From: an uncultured Gammaproteobacteria bacterium
GTDB taxonomy: Bacteria; Pseudomonadota; Gammaproteobacteria; HK1
Direction: 5' to 3'
DNA: 64,000 nucleotides
Assembly (NCBI GenBank): GCA_958295465.1
Contig: OY282353.1
Coordinates: 1,906,001 to 1,970,000, forward strand
Positions 17,648-26,296 of this stretch are shown in pieces. The position numbers and the translations under genes are program-made. How positions within the stretch are numbered: the stretch's first letter is position 1; each line of letters opens with the position of its first letter. The notes under the pieces were generated by a model. It worked only from the letters and a program-made list of their open reading frames with translations. It made no database searches and was not told the origin of the DNA.

Positions 17648-18344
17648 GGTCGAGGATCTGGAAGTCTGCTACGGCGACTACCAGGTGATCCGGGGCGTGT
17701 CGCTGCACGTCGCGGAGGGCGAGATCGTCAGCGTGCTCGGCCCGAACGGCGCCGGCAAGAGCACGGTGCTCAACGCCATCTCCGGCTTGCGCCCGCCGCG
17801 CGCGGGCCGCATCGAGTTCGAGGGCGAGCCGATCGGGGGGCGCCCGCCGCACGAGATCGTGCGCCGCCGCCTCGTGCACATCATGGAGCGCCGGCGCGTC
17901 TTCCCCTATCTCACGGTGCGCCAGAACCTGTGGCTCGGCGGCTACAATCCGGCCGCCCGCGACGCCCGGGAAGAGACGTTGCGCCACGTCTACGCGCTGT
18001 TCCCCCGCCTTGCCGAGCGCGAGGACCAGCTCGCCCACTCGATGAGCGGGGGCGAGCAACAGATGCTCGCCCTCGGGCGCGGGCTGATGGCCCGCCCGCG
18101 GCTGCTGCTGGTGGATGAGCCGCTGCTCGGCCTGTCGCCGGCCGCCGCCCGGCATACCTTCGAGGTGCTGCGCCGGATCAACGAGACCGGGGTGGCGATC
18201 CTGTTCATCGAGCAGAACGTGCAGACCGCGCTGGGACTGGCCGAGCGCGGCTACGTCCTGGAGAGCGGACGTCTCGTGCTGGAGGGTCGCTCCGGCGAGC
18301 TGCTCGGCAGCGACGCGGTCAAGCAGATCTTCCTGGGAGGCTGA
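17640..18344 (+). CDS. livF: ABC transporter ATPase (LivF type)
   Basis: 234 residues from ATG 17640 (a GTG at 17631 is also in frame). Walker A GPNGAGKST, signature MSGGEQQMLALGRGLM, Walker B LLLVDEPLLGLSP and switch region FIEQNV are all present. Second ATPase of the importer. It ends directly at the start of the hydantoinase B gene, which links uptake and catabolism. Confidence 0.9.
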   Translation: MLEVEDLEVCYGDYQVIRGVSLHVAEGEIVSVLGPNGAGKSTVLNAISGLRPPRAGRIEFEGEPIGGRPPHEIVRRRLVHIMERRRVFPYLTVRQNLWLGGYNPAARDAREETLRHVYALFPRLAEREDQLAHSMSGGEQQMLALGRGLMARPRLLLVDEPLLGLSPAAARHTFEVLRRINETGVAILFIEQNVQTALGLAERGYVLESGRLVLEGRSGELLGSDAVKQIFLGG

Positions 18345-20108
18345 ATGGTCGATCCGATCACCGTCTCGGTGGTGCAGCACCGGCTGGGCGCCATCGTCGA
18401 GGAGATGGGCGAGGCGATGCTGCGCACCTCCTACTCGCAGATCCTCAACTCGAGCCGCGACTTCTCGACCGGGATCTGCTACCCGGACGGGCGCCTCGCC
18501 GCCCAGGCCGAGCACGTCCCGATCCACGTCGGCGCCCTGCCGTGGGCGGCGAAGGCGGTGTACGACCACTTCGGCGACGACGTCCACCCCGGGGACGTGT
18601 TCCTGCTGAACGACCCCTACCGGGGCGGCAACCACCTGCCGGATCTGACCGCCTTCGTTCCGGTCTTCGACGGCGACAGGCTCGCGTTCTGGTCGATCAA
18701 CCGCTCGCACCAGAGCGACATCGGCGGAGCCACCCACGGCGCCTACAACCCGCTCGCGACCGAGATCTGGCAGGAGGGCCTGCGCATTCCGCCACTGCGG
18801 CTCTACGACCGGGGCCGGCTGCGCGAGGACGTGTACGAGATGATCGTGCTCAACGTGCGCCACCCCCGGGACTTCCGGGGCGACGTGGCGGCGATGATCG
18901 GCTCGGCCCGGGTCGGCGAACGCCGGCTCGGTGCACTGATCGCCGAGCTCGGGTCCGAGACCACCCATGCCGCGGTCGAGGCGGTGCTCGACGGCGCCGA
19001 ACGCCAGGCCCGCGCGGTGATCGCCGAATGGCCGGACGGAGAGTACGAGGGCGTCGCCCATCTGGACGATGACGGGCACGGGTTTCAAGACATCCACATT
19101 CGTGCCCGCGTGACCAAGCGGGGGAGCGATCTGCGCGTCGACCTGAGCGATTCCCATCCGCAGGTGCTGGGGTTCGTCAACTCGTCCTACCCGAACATGC
19201 GCTCCGCGGTGGCGATGGCGCTGGCCTACCTCATCGATCCGGACACGCCGAAGAACGACGGCACGTTTCGTCCGCTCGAAGTCGTCGCCAGGGAGGGCAC
19301 CGTGGTCTGGGCGCGCGAGGGGGCGCCGGTGACGCTGGCGACCAGCCACTGCGCGCAGGAGATCATGGAGGCGATCATGCGCGCGTTGGAGCCGGCCTGC
19401 TCCGAGCGGGTCATGGCGGGCTGGGGGCGGCGTTTCCGCATCGCGATCCAGGGCGCCGATCCCCGCAACGGCCGGTCGTTCATCTGGCACATGTTCCACG
19501 CCCGTCCGGGCGGCGGCGCCTCCTCGGCCGGGGACGGCTGGCCGGCCGGCGGCGAGTGGCAGACCGCCGGCGGCATCAAGTTCGGCAGCGTGGAAGTGGC
19601 CGAGGTGCGCTTCCCGCTGTTCTTCCGCCGCCACGAGCTGCGCCCCGACAGCGGCGGCGACGGCCGCTACCGCGGCGGGCCGGGATGCGAGCTGGAGCTG
19701 GTGCTGGAGACCGGGGGGCCGGCGGTCGGCAATACCGCCGGGGACGGCGTGAAGTACCCCGCCTGCGGCATGAACGGCGGACACGACGCCCTGCCCCACC
19801 GCTACACCCTGCGTTCGCGCGGGCGGCGCACCCGGGAGCTGAAGACCAAGGAGGCCGGAATCGAGCTCAGGCCCGGCGACGTGATCCACGTCCGCTCCGG
19901 CGGAGGCGGCGGTTGGGGCGATCCGGGGGAGCGCAGCGCCGAGGCGCGCCGGCGCGATCTTCGCGACGGGTTCGTGAAGAGCCTGCCCCCCGGCATACTG
20001 CCTGTCAAGGCAGGCTCTGTGGAAACGGGAGGCGGTCTCGATTTCGGCATGGCGGATACCTCCTCCCCAAAGGGTCAGGGGTCCACGAAACCGGGTCAAC
20101 TCCAATAG
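18345..20108 (+). CDS. hyuB: Hydantoinase/oxoprolinase B-type subunit with repeat-derived C-terminus
   Basis: 587 residues of the HyuB (ATP-dependent cyclic-amide hydrolase beta) family: VVQHRLGAIVEEMGEAMLRTS at the start, FLLNDPYRGGNHLPDL, FWSINRSHQSDIGG with candidate metal ligands, and RSGGGGGWGDP near the end. It starts right after the LivF stop. The last 36 or so residues, after LPPGILP, are translated from a short dispersed repeat (19997-20105), so the native end has been replaced. It works with the HyuA-type subunit at 20239. Confidence 0.88.
   Translation: MVDPITVSVVQHRLGAIVEEMGEAMLRTSYSQILNSSRDFSTGICYPDGRLAAQAEHVPIHVGALPWAAKAVYDHFGDDVHPGDVFLLNDPYRGGNHLPDLTAFVPVFDGDRLAFWSINRSHQSDIGGATHGAYNPLATEIWQEGLRIPPLRLYDRGRLREDVYEMIVLNVRHPRDFRGDVAAMIGSARVGERRLGALIAELGSETTHAAVEAVLDGAERQARAVIAEWPDGEYEGVAHLDDDGHGFQDIHIRARVTKRGSDLRVDLSDSHPQVLGFVNSSYPNMRSAVAMALAYLIDPDTPKNDGTFRPLEVVAREGTVVWAREGAPVTLATSHCAQEIMEAIMRALEPACSERVMAGWGRRFRIAIQGADPRNGRSFIWHMFHARPGGGASSAGDGWPAGGEWQTAGGIKFGSVEVAEVRFPLFFRRHELRPDSGGDGRYRGGPGCELELVLETGGPAVGNTAGDGVKYPACGMNGGHDALPHRYTLRSRGRRTRELKTKEAGIELRPGDVIHVRSGGGGGWGDPGERSAEARRRDLRDGFVKSLPPGILPVKAGSVETGGGLDFGMADTSSPKGQGSTKPGQLQ
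19997..20105 (-). repeat. Dispersed repeat, copy 1 (IS3-left-end-like, MITE candidate)
   Basis: About 108 bp, roughly 86% identical by eye to 40414-40521. Read on the minus strand it starts TGGAGTTGACCCGGTTTC and reaches an ATG with MPKSRPP, the usual opening of certain IS3-family orfA genes. It then ends in a hairpin of the form GCCTGCC-loop-GGCAG. Both copies end at this hairpin, which suggests a defined short element rather than chance debris. Confidence 0.6.
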
Positions 20109-20238
20109 CTGGAGGATTTGCCGGACAGAGGCACGCCCCGATACATAGAGGTGCAGCAAATCTGCTTACGGAAGCGTGGTTTCGCTCAAGGACGTCGGGA
20201 TTGACCGCGTTGCGAAACCAGGATGAGAACATCCGCAT

Positions 20239-22407
20239 ATGACCGCATCACGAACCGGATACCGCATCGGTGTGGACGTCGGCGGCACGTTCACCGATCT
20301 CGTCGCCGTCGACGACGGCGGGCGGATCACGGTCGCGAAATCCGCCTCCACGCCACGGGACCAGTCCATCGGGGTACTCGACGGGCTGGAGCTGCTCGCC
20401 GGCTCGCTCGGCATCGACCGGGCCGCGCTGCTCGCCTCCACGGACCGCATCGTCCACGGGACCACGGTCGCGACCAATGCGCTGCTGGAACGCAAGGGCG
20501 CCAGGCTCGGCCTCCTCACCACCAAGGGGCATCGTGACGTCCTGGAGATGCGCGAAGGACTCAAGGATGACCGTTACGCGCTTCGCCAGCCGGCGCCGGA
20601 ACCGCTGGTCCCGCGTCATCTGCGCCTGCCGGTGCGCGAGCGCATCCGGGCCGACGGCAGCACGGCGACGCCGCTCGGGCAGACGTCGCTGCGCGCTGCG
20701 ATTCGCACCCTCGCGGCCGAGGAGGTCGAGGCGGTCGCGGTGTGCTACCTGCACGCCTACCGCTCGCCGGAGCACGAGCGCCTCACCGCCGAGGCGCTCG
20801 CCCGTGCCCTGCCCGGCGCGTACGTGTCCCTCTCGTCCCAGGTGTTCCCGCAGATCAAGGAGTACGAACGGGTCTGCACCACCGTGGTCAACGCCTACGT
20901 CGGCCCCGTGCTGGAGCGCTATCTCCACCGACTCGCCGAGCGTCTGGCCGAGGCCGGCTATTCCGGACCGGTGCTGATCATGCAGTCGCACGGCGGACTC
21001 GCGACGGTGGCCGATGCGGTCCGGCTCGCCGCCGGCGGAGTCCTTTCGGGACCGGCCGGCGGGGTGGCGGCGGCACGCCACGCGAGCCGGGTCCTCGGGC
21101 ACGGCAACCTCATCGCCTTCGACATGGGCGGCACGAGCACCGACATGTCGCTCATCGTGGAGGGCGAGGCCGCAGTCTCCACCGACCGCCGGGTCGCCGG
21201 TCACCGGATCGCCCTGCACAGCCTCGACATCGCGAGCATCGGCGCGGGCGGCGGCTCCATCGCCCGCGTCGACGCCGGCGGTGTGCTGCACGTCGGCCCG
21301 GCCAGTGCCGGCGCCGATCCGGGGCCGGCCTGCTACGGGCGGGGCGGGACCTCACCTGCCGTGACCGACGCCAACCTCGTGCTCGGCTTCCTCGACCCGG
21401 CACGTTTCCTCGGCGGCCGGCAACGGCTCGATGCGGAGGCCGCCGCCGGGGCGGTGGACACCGTCGCCGCGCGGCTCGGCATCGGCCGCATGGCGGCGGC
21501 GGAGGGCATCCACCGTATCGTCAACACCCGAATGGCGGAGGGGATCCGGCTGGTATCGGTCCGTCGCGGGGTCGATCCGCGCCGTTTCGCCTTGCTGTCG
21601 TTCGGAGGCGCCGCGGGCGTTCACGTGACCGCCGTCGCGCGTGCGCTCGATCTGTCGAGCGTGGTGGTGCCGAGGCTCGCGCCGGTGTTCTCGGCGTGGG
21701 GCATGCTTGCGAGCGACCTGCGTTACGAGATCGTGCGCACGCATATCGGCGATGCGAGCGGTGACCGCTGGCGCGATCGCTTCGCGATTTCGCGTAGCGA
21801 AATCGCCGGCGCATCCAGCCAACGCGCAGACGGGCAGGAAACGGGTTTGTCCCATGCGAACGCCCTCGATGCGGGCCGTCTCGAAGCGCTCTACCGCGAG
21901 ATGGAGGCGCAGGGACGCGCACGGCTGGCCGAGGCCGCGTTCGAGGGCGAGATCCGCTGCCGCCGGAGCGCGGACATGCGCTACGGGGAACAGATCTTCG
22001 AGGTCGAGGTGCCGCTCGACGACGTGGACTGGTCGGGACCCGATCCGATCGCCGCGATCGCCGATGCATTCCATCGCCGCCACGAAGCGCTGTACACATA
22101 CGCGCTACGCGACCAGGAGGCGGTGCTCGTCAACGCGCGCCTCGCCGTCGTGGGGCGGCTGCCGGCGGCGCCGGCCGAACCCGCCCTCGCGCAAGGACCG
22201 CCGGCTTCTCCCGGCGCTGCCCGCCGGGCCCACCTCGGCGGTTGGCGCGAGCTTCCGGTATACGAGCTCGACACCCTGGCTCCCGCCCAGCGCATCGACG
22301 GCCCCGCCATCGTCGAGTCGGCCACCACCACGGTGCTCCTGCGGGCCGGGGATACCGCGCGCACGACCCTGCAGGGCTGGCTGGACATCGACGTCGCTGC
22401 CGCATGA
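20239..22407 (+). CDS. hyuA: Hydantoinase/oxoprolinase A-type subunit
   Basis: 722 residues with the acetate/sugar-kinase-like ATPase fold of HyuA: phosphate-binding GVDVGGTFTD near residue 11, VHGTTVATNALLERKG, FDMGGTSTDMSLI near 296, and GAGGGSIARVDAGG. ATP-dependent ring opening of a cyclic amide (hydantoin, 5-oxoproline or a related lactam) is the family reaction. The true substrate is unknown. Around residues 515-540 an extra segment encoded by a palindromic sequence interrupts the usual alignment. ATG 20239 lies 130 bp after hyuB. Confidence 0.88.
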   Translation: MTASRTGYRIGVDVGGTFTDLVAVDDGGRITVAKSASTPRDQSIGVLDGLELLAGSLGIDRAALLASTDRIVHGTTVATNALLERKGARLGLLTTKGHRDVLEMREGLKDDRYALRQPAPEPLVPRHLRLPVRERIRADGSTATPLGQTSLRAAIRTLAAEEVEAVAVCYLHAYRSPEHERLTAEALARALPGAYVSLSSQVFPQIKEYERVCTTVVNAYVGPVLERYLHRLAERLAEAGYSGPVLIMQSHGGLATVADAVRLAAGGVLSGPAGGVAAARHASRVLGHGNLIAFDMGGTSTDMSLIVEGEAAVSTDRRVAGHRIALHSLDIASIGAGGGSIARVDAGGVLHVGPASAGADPGPACYGRGGTSPAVTDANLVLGFLDPARFLGGRQRLDAEAAAGAVDTVAARLGIGRMAAAEGIHRIVNTRMAEGIRLVSVRRGVDPRRFALLSFGGAAGVHVTAVARALDLSSVVVPRLAPVFSAWGMLASDLRYEIVRTHIGDASGDRWRDRFAISRSEIAGASSQRADGQETGLSHANALDAGRLEALYREMEAQGRARLAEAAFEGEIRCRRSADMRYGEQIFEVEVPLDDVDWSGPDPIAAIADAFHRRHEALYTYALRDQEAVLVNARLAVVGRLPAAPAEPALAQGPPASPGAARRAHLGGWRELPVYELDTLAPAQRIDGPAIVESATTTVLLRAGDTARTTLQGWLDIDVAAA
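21784..21806. repeat. Perfect 10-bp palindrome inside hyuA
   Basis: GCGATTTCGC, three bases, then GCGAAATCGC. It encodes the in-frame stretch AISRSEIA within HyuA and looks like a REP-type palindromic insertion tolerated in the coding region. Confidence 0.55.
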
Positions 22408-22434
22408 ATGGAGGAGTGGTCGTCTCTGCTTCCG

Positions 22435-24138
22435 ATGAACAACGCCAACCTCTACGCATTCCTCGAAGCCCACTTCCCCGCCGATCGTTCCGCGGCCTGC
22501 CTGGAGACACCGGACGGCGCGGTGTGGACCTGGGCGGACGTGGAGACGGAGGCGGCGCGGTACGCGAACCTGCTGTGCGAGCGCGGAGTGGCTCCCGGCG
22601 ACCGGGTCGCGGTGCAGGTGGAGAAGTCGCCGCGGGCGCTCATCCTCTACCTCGCATGCCTGCGGGCGGGCGCGGTGTACCTGCCGCTCAACCCCGCGTA
22701 TCCGGAGCGTGAGCTGGATTATTTCCTCGGTGATGCCGAGCCCCGGGTGGTGGTGGGGCGGCCGGAATCGGCGGACGGGCTCGCGGCGCTCTACGAACGG
22801 CACGACGCCGGGGAGCCGCTCACCCTCGGCGCGGCCGGCGACGGCACGCTCACCGAGGCGGCCCGCGCGATGCCCGAGCATTTCGAGACCGTGGCGCGGG
22901 CCGCCGGTGACCTCGCCGCGTTGCTCTACACCTCCGGCACCACCGGCCGGCCGAAGGGCGCGATGCTCACCCACGCCAACCTGTCCTCGAACGCGCAAGT
23001 GCTGCACGCGGCCTGGGGTTTCCGCGAAGGGGACGTGCTCCTGCACATGCTTCCCATCTTCCACACCCACGGGCTGTTCGTGGCCTGCCACACCGCGCTG
23101 CTCAACGGCTCCCCGATGCTCTTCTGCCCGCGCTTCGACCCGGCCGAGGCCCGCCGGCTGCTGCCCCGCGCCACCGTCTTCATGGGGGTGCCCACGTTCT
23201 ACACCCGGCTGCTCGCCCTGCCGGGGTTCGGCCGTGACGCCTGCACCGGGATGCGGCTCTTCGTCTCCGGCTCCGCGCCGCTGCTGGAGCAGACCTTCGA
23301 GGAGTTCCGCGAGCGGACCGGGCACACCATCCTTGAACGCTACGGCATGACCGAGTGCGGCATGAGCACCTCGAATCCGCTCCACGGCGAGCGCCGCGCG
23401 GGTACCGTCGGCCTGCCCCTGCCCGGCGTCGACCTGCGGGTGGCCGGTGACGGCGGCGCCCCGGCCGGCCCCGACGAGGTCGGGGAGATCGAGTTCAAGG
23501 GACCGAACGTCTTCTCCGGCTACTGGCGGCTGCCGGAGAAGACGGCGGAGGAGTTCACCGCCGACGGCTACTTCCGTTCCGGCGACCTGGGCTGGATCGG
23601 CGAGGACGGCTACGTCGCGATCGCGGGCCGCGACAAGGACCTCGTCATCAGCGGGGGACTCAACGTCTATCCGAAGGAGGTCGAGCTCCTCATCGACAAG
23701 CTCGACGGGGTGATGGAGTCCGCGGTGATCGGGCTGCCCCATCCGGATTTCGGGGAGCAGGTCGTCGCGGTGGTGGTGCGTGAGGAAGGAGCGGCGAGGC
23801 CGGGCGAGCGGTCGGTGGTCGGCGCGCTGAAGACCGATCTCGCGGGCTACAAGGTCCCGAAACGGGTGTTCTTCGTGGACGACCTGCCGCGCAACGCCAT
23901 GGGCAAGGTACAGAAGAGCGTGCTGAGGGAGCGGTTCGCTCCGCGGCGGGCCGGCGAACCGGCTCGCGGGCTACAAGGTCCCGAAACGGGTGTTCTTCGT
24001 GGAGGATCTGCCGCGCAACGCCATGGGCAAGGTACGGAGGAGCGTGCCGAGGGAGCGGTTCGCTCCGTGGTGGGCCGGTGCGGTGATGAACCGTGCAATT
24101 CGCCGGCGCCGCCGGCAGCGGACGTTCCGGAGCCATGA
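22435..24138 (+). CDS. matB: Malonyl-CoA synthetase (MatB-type acyl-CoA ligase) with duplicated 3' end
   Basis: An acyl-adenylate-forming ligase closest in wording to MatB (malonate + CoA + ATP to malonyl-CoA). It starts MNNANLYAF as MatB does. P-loop-like motif YTSGTTGRPKGAML, LPIFHTHGLF, SGSAPLLEQTF, ERYGMTECGMSTSNP, SGDLGWI, GRDKDLVISGGLNVYPKE and the catalytic Lys in NAMGKVQK are all present. A 124-bp tandem copy (from 23841 and from 23965) follows the catalytic lysine. As 124 is not a multiple of three, the second copy is read out of frame, giving a meaningless tail of about 65 residues. The catalytic domain is intact, so activity may remain. Confidence 0.87.
   Translation: MNNANLYAFLEAHFPADRSAACLETPDGAVWTWADVETEAARYANLLCERGVAPGDRVAVQVEKSPRALILYLACLRAGAVYLPLNPAYPERELDYFLGDAEPRVVVGRPESADGLAALYERHDAGEPLTLGAAGDGTLTEAARAMPEHFETVARAAGDLAALLYTSGTTGRPKGAMLTHANLSSNAQVLHAAWGFREGDVLLHMLPIFHTHGLFVACHTALLNGSPMLFCPRFDPAEARRLLPRATVFMGVPTFYTRLLALPGFGRDACTGMRLFVSGSAPLLEQTFEEFRERTGHTILERYGMTECGMSTSNPLHGERRAGTVGLPLPGVDLRVAGDGGAPAGPDEVGEIEFKGPNVFSGYWRLPEKTAEEFTADGYFRSGDLGWIGEDGYVAIAGRDKDLVISGGLNVYPKEVELLIDKLDGVMESAVIGLPHPDFGEQVVAVVVREEGAARPGERSVVGALKTDLAGYKVPKRVFFVDDLPRNAMGKVQKSVLRERFAPRRAGEPARGLQGPETGVLRGGSAAQRHGQGTEERAEGAVRSVVGRCGDEPCNSPAPPAADVPEP
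23841..24088 (+). repeat. 124-bp tandem duplication at the 3' end of matB
   Basis: Two units start at 23841 and 23965 with CGCGGGCTACAAGGTCCCGA. They differ at scattered positions (for example GACGACCTG versus GAGGATCTG), so the duplication is not very recent. The second unit read in the correct frame again gives KVPKRVFFVEDLPRNAMGKV. Confidence 0.85.
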
Positions 24139-24307
24139 TGCTGCGAGTCCGGCGCCCCGGTTTCAGCCCGCACCGGTGGGGGCGGGGAAGAAGCCTGCGG
24201 TGCGGACCACCTGCCGTGCGCAACGCGGCACCCATCTTTCCTGCACCGGCGCGTGCATCCCGGAGCCATGACGCCACGAGCGTGCCGCCCCGGTTTCAGC
24301 CCGCACC
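24127..24307. repeat. Imperfect 48-bp direct repeats between matB and the carbamoyltransferase gene
   Basis: The segments 24127-24174 and 24260-24307 share CCGGAGCCATGA at one end and CCCCGGTTTCAGCCCGCACC at the other, 133 bp apart. The rest of this noncoding stretch of about 340 bp is GC-rich without a recognisable gene. Confidence 0.6.
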
Positions 24308-24475
24308 CGCCCCGGCGTGGCGGGGAGGAACCCCACGGGGCGAAGGCGGGGTTTGGATTCGCCGGCCAACGCTGGCACCCTTGGCGGGCAGGGATGCACA
24401 GGCCCGATCTTCCCATGGAGCGCATCGAGCGCTCGGCGAATTCGCCACGGGGCCGTCGTTCAGGGAGCCGGATGC

Positions 24476-25399
24476 ATGACCGGGGCGCCGAAGCACCTCA
24501 TCGACTGGAAGTTCTGGGACGACGGCAAGATCCGCGCGACGCTCGCGCTCGCCCGGCGCGTGAAGCGCCAGCGCTGGGAATTCCAGGGCCATATGCAGGG
24601 CCGGACCCTGGTGATGATCTTCCAGAAGACCTCCACCCGCACCCGGGTATCGTTCGAAGCGGGCATGACGGAGCTCGGTGGGCACGCGATCAACCTCGAC
24701 TGGCGCGCGTCGAACTTCACCCTGAGCGACATCCGTTCGGAGACGCGGTACCTCTCGCGCAACGCCGCGTTCATCATGGCGCGGCTGAAGAACCACCCGG
24801 ACCTGCTCGACATGGCCGAGGGCGCGACCGTTCCGTTGATCAACGGATGCTGCAACCTCTACCATCCCTGCCAGGCGCTCGCCGACATGCTGACCATCGC
24901 CGAGGACCGGGGCGGGGATCCTCGCGGCGCCCGCCTGACCTACGTCGGCGCGTACAACAACGTGGTGAACTCGCTGGCGTCGATCTCGGCCGCGCTCGGG
25001 GTCGAGCTCACCCTGGTCTGCCCCATCCGCGACGAGGCGCTCGTCGACAAGGAAAGCCGTGATCGCCTCCTCGGCCTCGGCCTGCTCACCGAGACCCTGG
25101 ATGCGAAGGCGGCGGTTGCGGACGCGGACTACGTCTACACCGACACCTGGATCGACATGGAGTACTTCAACGACTCCGCCTTCGCCGGGGAGAAGGAGCG
25201 GCGTTGCGCGCTGATGATGCCCTACCAGCTCAACGAGGCGCTGCTCGCCGGCAGCGACGCGAAGGTGATGCACGACATGCCCATGCACCTCGGCTACGAG
25301 ATCACCGCGGACCTGGCCGAGAGCGAGCGTTCCATCATCTACGACCAGGCGGAGAACCGCCTCGACGCGCAGAAGGCGATCCTGCTGAGCCTCGCCTGA
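24476..25399 (+). CDS. Ornithine-carbamoyltransferase-like enzyme
   Basis: 307 residues of the aspartate/ornithine carbamoyltransferase family. The carbamoyl-phosphate loop STRTRVSFE (near residue 50) and HPCQALADM (near 133) are intact, and DYVYTDTW is present. The ornithine-side motifs differ: the usual HCLP is replaced by HDMPMH, and the loop normally containing SMG reads WIDMEYFND. It is therefore a carbamoyltransferase whose second substrate is uncertain, though members with this wording are commonly annotated as ArgF. ATG 24476 has GGGAG about 10 bp upstream. Confidence 0.82.
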   Translation: MTGAPKHLIDWKFWDDGKIRATLALARRVKRQRWEFQGHMQGRTLVMIFQKTSTRTRVSFEAGMTELGGHAINLDWRASNFTLSDIRSETRYLSRNAAFIMARLKNHPDLLDMAEGATVPLINGCCNLYHPCQALADMLTIAEDRGGDPRGARLTYVGAYNNVVNSLASISAALGVELTLVCPIRDEALVDKESRDRLLGLGLLTETLDAKAAVADADYVYTDTWIDMEYFNDSAFAGEKERRCALMMPYQLNEALLAGSDAKVMHDMPMHLGYEITADLAESERSIIYDQAENRLDAQKAILLSLA

Positions 25400-25433
25400 C
25401 GCCTTCGCGCTGCGCGGCGAGGAGGAGGCCCGA

Positions 25434-26228
25434 GTGAAGCAGTATCTCGATCTGATGCGCCACGTCCGGAAGTGCGGGGTGCGCAAGGGCGATCGCACCG
25501 GCACCGGAACGTTGAGCGTCTTCGGCTACCAGATGCGCTTCGACCTCGGGGAAGGGTTCCCGGTGGCGACCACGAAGTCGATCCACATGCGCTCCGTCAT
25601 TCACGAGCTCCTGTGGTTTCTGAAGGGCTCGACGAACGTCGCCTGGCTCCACGCCAACGGGGTGACGATCTGGGACGAGTGGGCCGACGAGCAGGGGGAG
25701 CTGGGCCCCATCTACGGTGCGCAATGGCGGAGCTGGCCCACCGCGGACGGCGGCTGTGTCGATCAGATCGCACGGGTCGTCGAGGGCATCCGCCGCGACC
25801 CGGATTCGCGGCGTCACGTCGTCTCGGCGTGGAACGTCGCCGAGCTCGACCGCATGGCCCTTCCGCCGTGCCATCTCCTGTTCCAGTTCTACGTCGCGGA
25901 AGGGCGTCTCTCATGCCAGCTCTACCAGCGAAGCGCGGACGTCTTCATCGGCCTGCCGTTCAACATCGCGTCGTACGCGCTGCTCACGATGATGGTCGCC
26001 CAGGTGACCGGGCACGAGCCCGGCGAGCTCGTGCACACCCTGGGAGACGCGCATCTGTACCTCAACCACCTCGGCCAGGCCGACACCCAGCTCGGGCGCG
26101 AGCCCTGCCCGCTCCCGCGGATGGAGCTCGACCCGGGGGTCGGGTCGATCCTGGATTTCAGCTACGACGACTTCACGCTCGTGGGCTACCGGCACCATCC
26201 GGCCATCAAGGCGCCGATCGCGGTGTGA
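25434..26228 (+). CDS. thyA: Thymidylate synthase
   Basis: 264 residues, full family length. ThyA converts dUMP to dTMP with methylenetetrahydrofolate in the cytosol. Visible marks are [16 protein letters not shown] at the N-terminus, the catalytic cysteine in [12 protein letters not shown], the phosphate-binding RRHVVSAWN and [13 protein letters not shown] segments, and [15 protein letters not shown] 25434 is preceded by GAGGAGG. It lies 34 bp after the carbamoyltransferase gene and is probably cotranscribed. Confidence 0.96.
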   Translation: MKQYLDLMRHVRKCGVRKGDRTGTGTLSVFGYQMRFDLGEGFPVATTKSIHMRSVIHELLWFLKGSTNVAWLHANGVTIWDEWADEQGELGPIYGAQWRSWPTADGGCVDQIARVVEGIRRDPDSRRHVVSAWNVAELDRMALPPCHLLFQFYVAEGRLSCQLYQRSADVFIGLPFNIASYALLTMMVAQVTGHEPGELVHTLGDAHLYLNHLGQADTQLGREPCPLPRMELDPGVGSILDFSYDDFTLVGYRHHPAIKAPIAV

Positions 26229-26296
26229 CGGGTACGGGATTCGCCATGCGCCCAAGGTGGCGGGGGCGGCGACGACGATTGCAACGGACGAGCGCT

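Noticed and set aside
17499..20159. 886-residue open frame on the minus strand
   Set aside because: It is antisense to livF and hyuB. GC-rich codon bias of the real genes keeps this frame open, and its translation has no recognisable domain.
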